Shown piece by piece: positions 63,461-64,000 of a stretch of DNA of 64,000 nt. Position numbers and translations under genes: made by a program. Where the stretch lies: assembly GCA_016281815.1 (NCBI GenBank), contig JAEEJK010000096.1:26951-90950 (forward strand), read 5' to 3'. This stretch comes from Prevotella sp. GTDB taxonomy: Bacteria > Bacteroidota > Bacteroidia > Bacteroidales > Bacteroidaceae. The first letter of the stretch is position 1; each line of letters begins with the position of its first letter. Under the pieces are notes generated by a model. It had not been told where the DNA came from and made no database searches. It saw nothing but the letters and a program-made list of their open reading frames with translations.

Positions 63461-63491
63461 CAAAATTAAGAAACCTTTTCCGATTGGCAAT
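63461..63491 (-). promoter_or_regulatory. Candidate Bacteroidota promoter (ATTG-N19-TAATTTTG, minus strand)
   Basis: CAAAATTA (63461-63468) and CAAT (63488-63491) on the plus strand, 19 bases apart, 46 bases before the acetylesterase start. The -33 is imperfect. Confidence 0.45.
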
Positions 63492-63544
63492 AAGAGAGCA
63501 CATAAAAAATATGATTTTGGTAGTTGATTTTTTTTTTCTCTCAA

Positions 63545-63634
63545 TCATCCTATATTATCATCGTCAACGTCACTTTGTGCTTTTATACAGTTGCTAAAGA
63601 TGAGCAACATAAGCAGAATTGATATTTTTTTCAT
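63545..63634 (-). CDS. Possible 29-residue secreted peptide or truncated remnant
   Basis: ATG 63634 opens a 29-codon frame. It begins MKKISILLMLLIFSNCIKAQ, a good signal peptide, then ten residues (SDVDDDNIG and stop). A -7-like box (TATTTTTG, minus strand) lies at 63665-63672. Either a small secreted peptide or a decayed gene that lost its body. It is upstream of, and on the same strand as, the acetylesterase. Confidence 0.3.
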   Translation of the reverse strand: MKKISILLMLLIFSNCIKAQSDVDDDNIG

Positions 63635-63816
63635 CGCTTCCAAAACAGTCGTTTGTTTCACCTGCAAAAATAGGAAATAAAACCAAAAATGCCGGTCGCC
63701 AACCTGTTACAGGAGGTGAGACGCCAATCCTCCTGAAACTATGGTGGAAAGACAAGTAAGATGATTTGCCAAAAACAAATGTGTGTTCCTCTGAGCGGAT
63801 TCATCGAAAAATGTGT

Positions 63817-63824
63817 TACCTTTG
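63817..63824 (+). promoter_or_regulatory. Candidate Bacteroidota -7 box (TACCTTTG)
   Basis: TAnnTTTG match ten bases before ATG 63834; no matching -33 TTTG. If used, the leader would be very short. Confidence 0.35.
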
Positions 63825-63833
63825 TAGGGCATA

Positions 63834-64000
63834 ATGACAGATAAATCGGGATTTATGGAAAAGATAAAAATCAGTCGTACAGATATTAGTGAAGATGTGC
63901 TATTACAGTTAACCAAAACATCTGAGCTTATCAAGCGATTAAACAGTCTGTCTTTGGTCAATCATATCCAGAAGCAAGAAATTGTCAAGGAATTGTTCGG
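63834..64000 (+). CDS. Partial gene, possible sugar O-acetyltransferase N-terminus
   Basis: From ATG 63834 (or ATG 63855) a plus-strand frame stays open for 55 codons to the window edge. The translated start is MTDKSGFMEKIKISRTDISE, followed by a helical part with KRLNSLSLVNHIQKQEIVK and ELFG. The helix pattern ending in KELFG resembles the N-terminal helical pair of maltose/galactoside O-acetyltransferases. The catalytic hexapeptide repeats would lie beyond the edge, so this stays tentative. Confidence 0.4.
   Translation, partial: MTDKSGFMEKIKISRTDISEDVLLQLTKTSELIKRLNSLSLVNHIQKQEIVKELF

Overview
The window looks like a chromosomal segment of a Bacteroidota bacterium, most likely Prevotellaceae. 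Several upstream regions carry the Bacteroidota promoter form TTTG-(19-21)-TAnnTTTG. Many short-headed secreted proteins end in a sorting-type tail (NL-G ... LPKGVYIIK ... K), and a PorQ-like component of the type IX secretion system (T9SS) is encoded. Gene content (MeaB GTPase, DUF1573, C10 peptidase, PL11, GH43) also fits. The identification rests on recognition of families; no search was run.

Left end (1-7010, minus strand): a type I restriction-modification locus transcribed leftwards: two tandem hsdM paralogues, hsdS, an AlbA_2/ATPase DNA-binding protein, a 64-codon chimeric fragment (recombinase-like N-terminus joined to an HsdS C-terminus), a Bro-N/Fic protein, and the first codons of another recombinase-like gene running off the edge. 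A 125-bp block is duplicated (90-214 and 1226-1350, one mismatch), showing that this locus has been rearranged. No hsdR lies in the window.

7.0-19.5 kb: an intergenic region with 75-bp tandem repeats. It is followed by a secretion cluster (a small sorting-tail protein, then a Cthe_2159-like beta-helix protein) next to a LytS/LytTR two-component pair; then a membrane protein with a winged-helix regulator; a PIG-L deacetylase; a pectin-side-chain operon (GH43 arabinanase, PL11 rhamnogalacturonan lyase); and a divergent fucose/arabinose isomerase-like gene.

19.5-35.8 kb: an isochorismatase-type hydrolase; a protein that is little more than signal peptide plus sorting tail, upstream of an ECF sigma factor, an iron-type alcohol dehydrogenase and a MATE pump; then a tight operon of alpha-2-macroglobulin-like protein, DUF1573 protein, MeaB, IspH and a C10 cysteine protease, closed by a perfect 14-bp hairpin terminator shared with the convergent porQ-cmk operon.

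35.8-44.4 kb: porQ-cmk, a divergent TonB-like gene, polyprenyl synthase, an unknown gene, TatD, a PagL-like outer-membrane deacylase, and a BKACE / DUF1537-kinase pair that suggests an undescribed acid-sugar pathway.

44.4-64 kb: a dockerin-bearing protein with a PL1 pectate lyase, a histidine phosphatase, a DUF5715-like protein with an AlkZ-related protein, several secreted esterases, a PepSY-like protein, an extracellular solute-binding protein with an extra N-terminal domain, NhaC, a dicarboxylate symporter, a GH13 lipoprotein, a repeat cluster of REP-like hairpins, a SASA-type acetylesterase and the start of an acetyltransferase-like gene. Taken together, the secreted enzymes point to pectin and acetylated plant polysaccharide use, with no SusC/SusD pair inside the window. 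No tRNA, rRNA or CRISPR array was seen.
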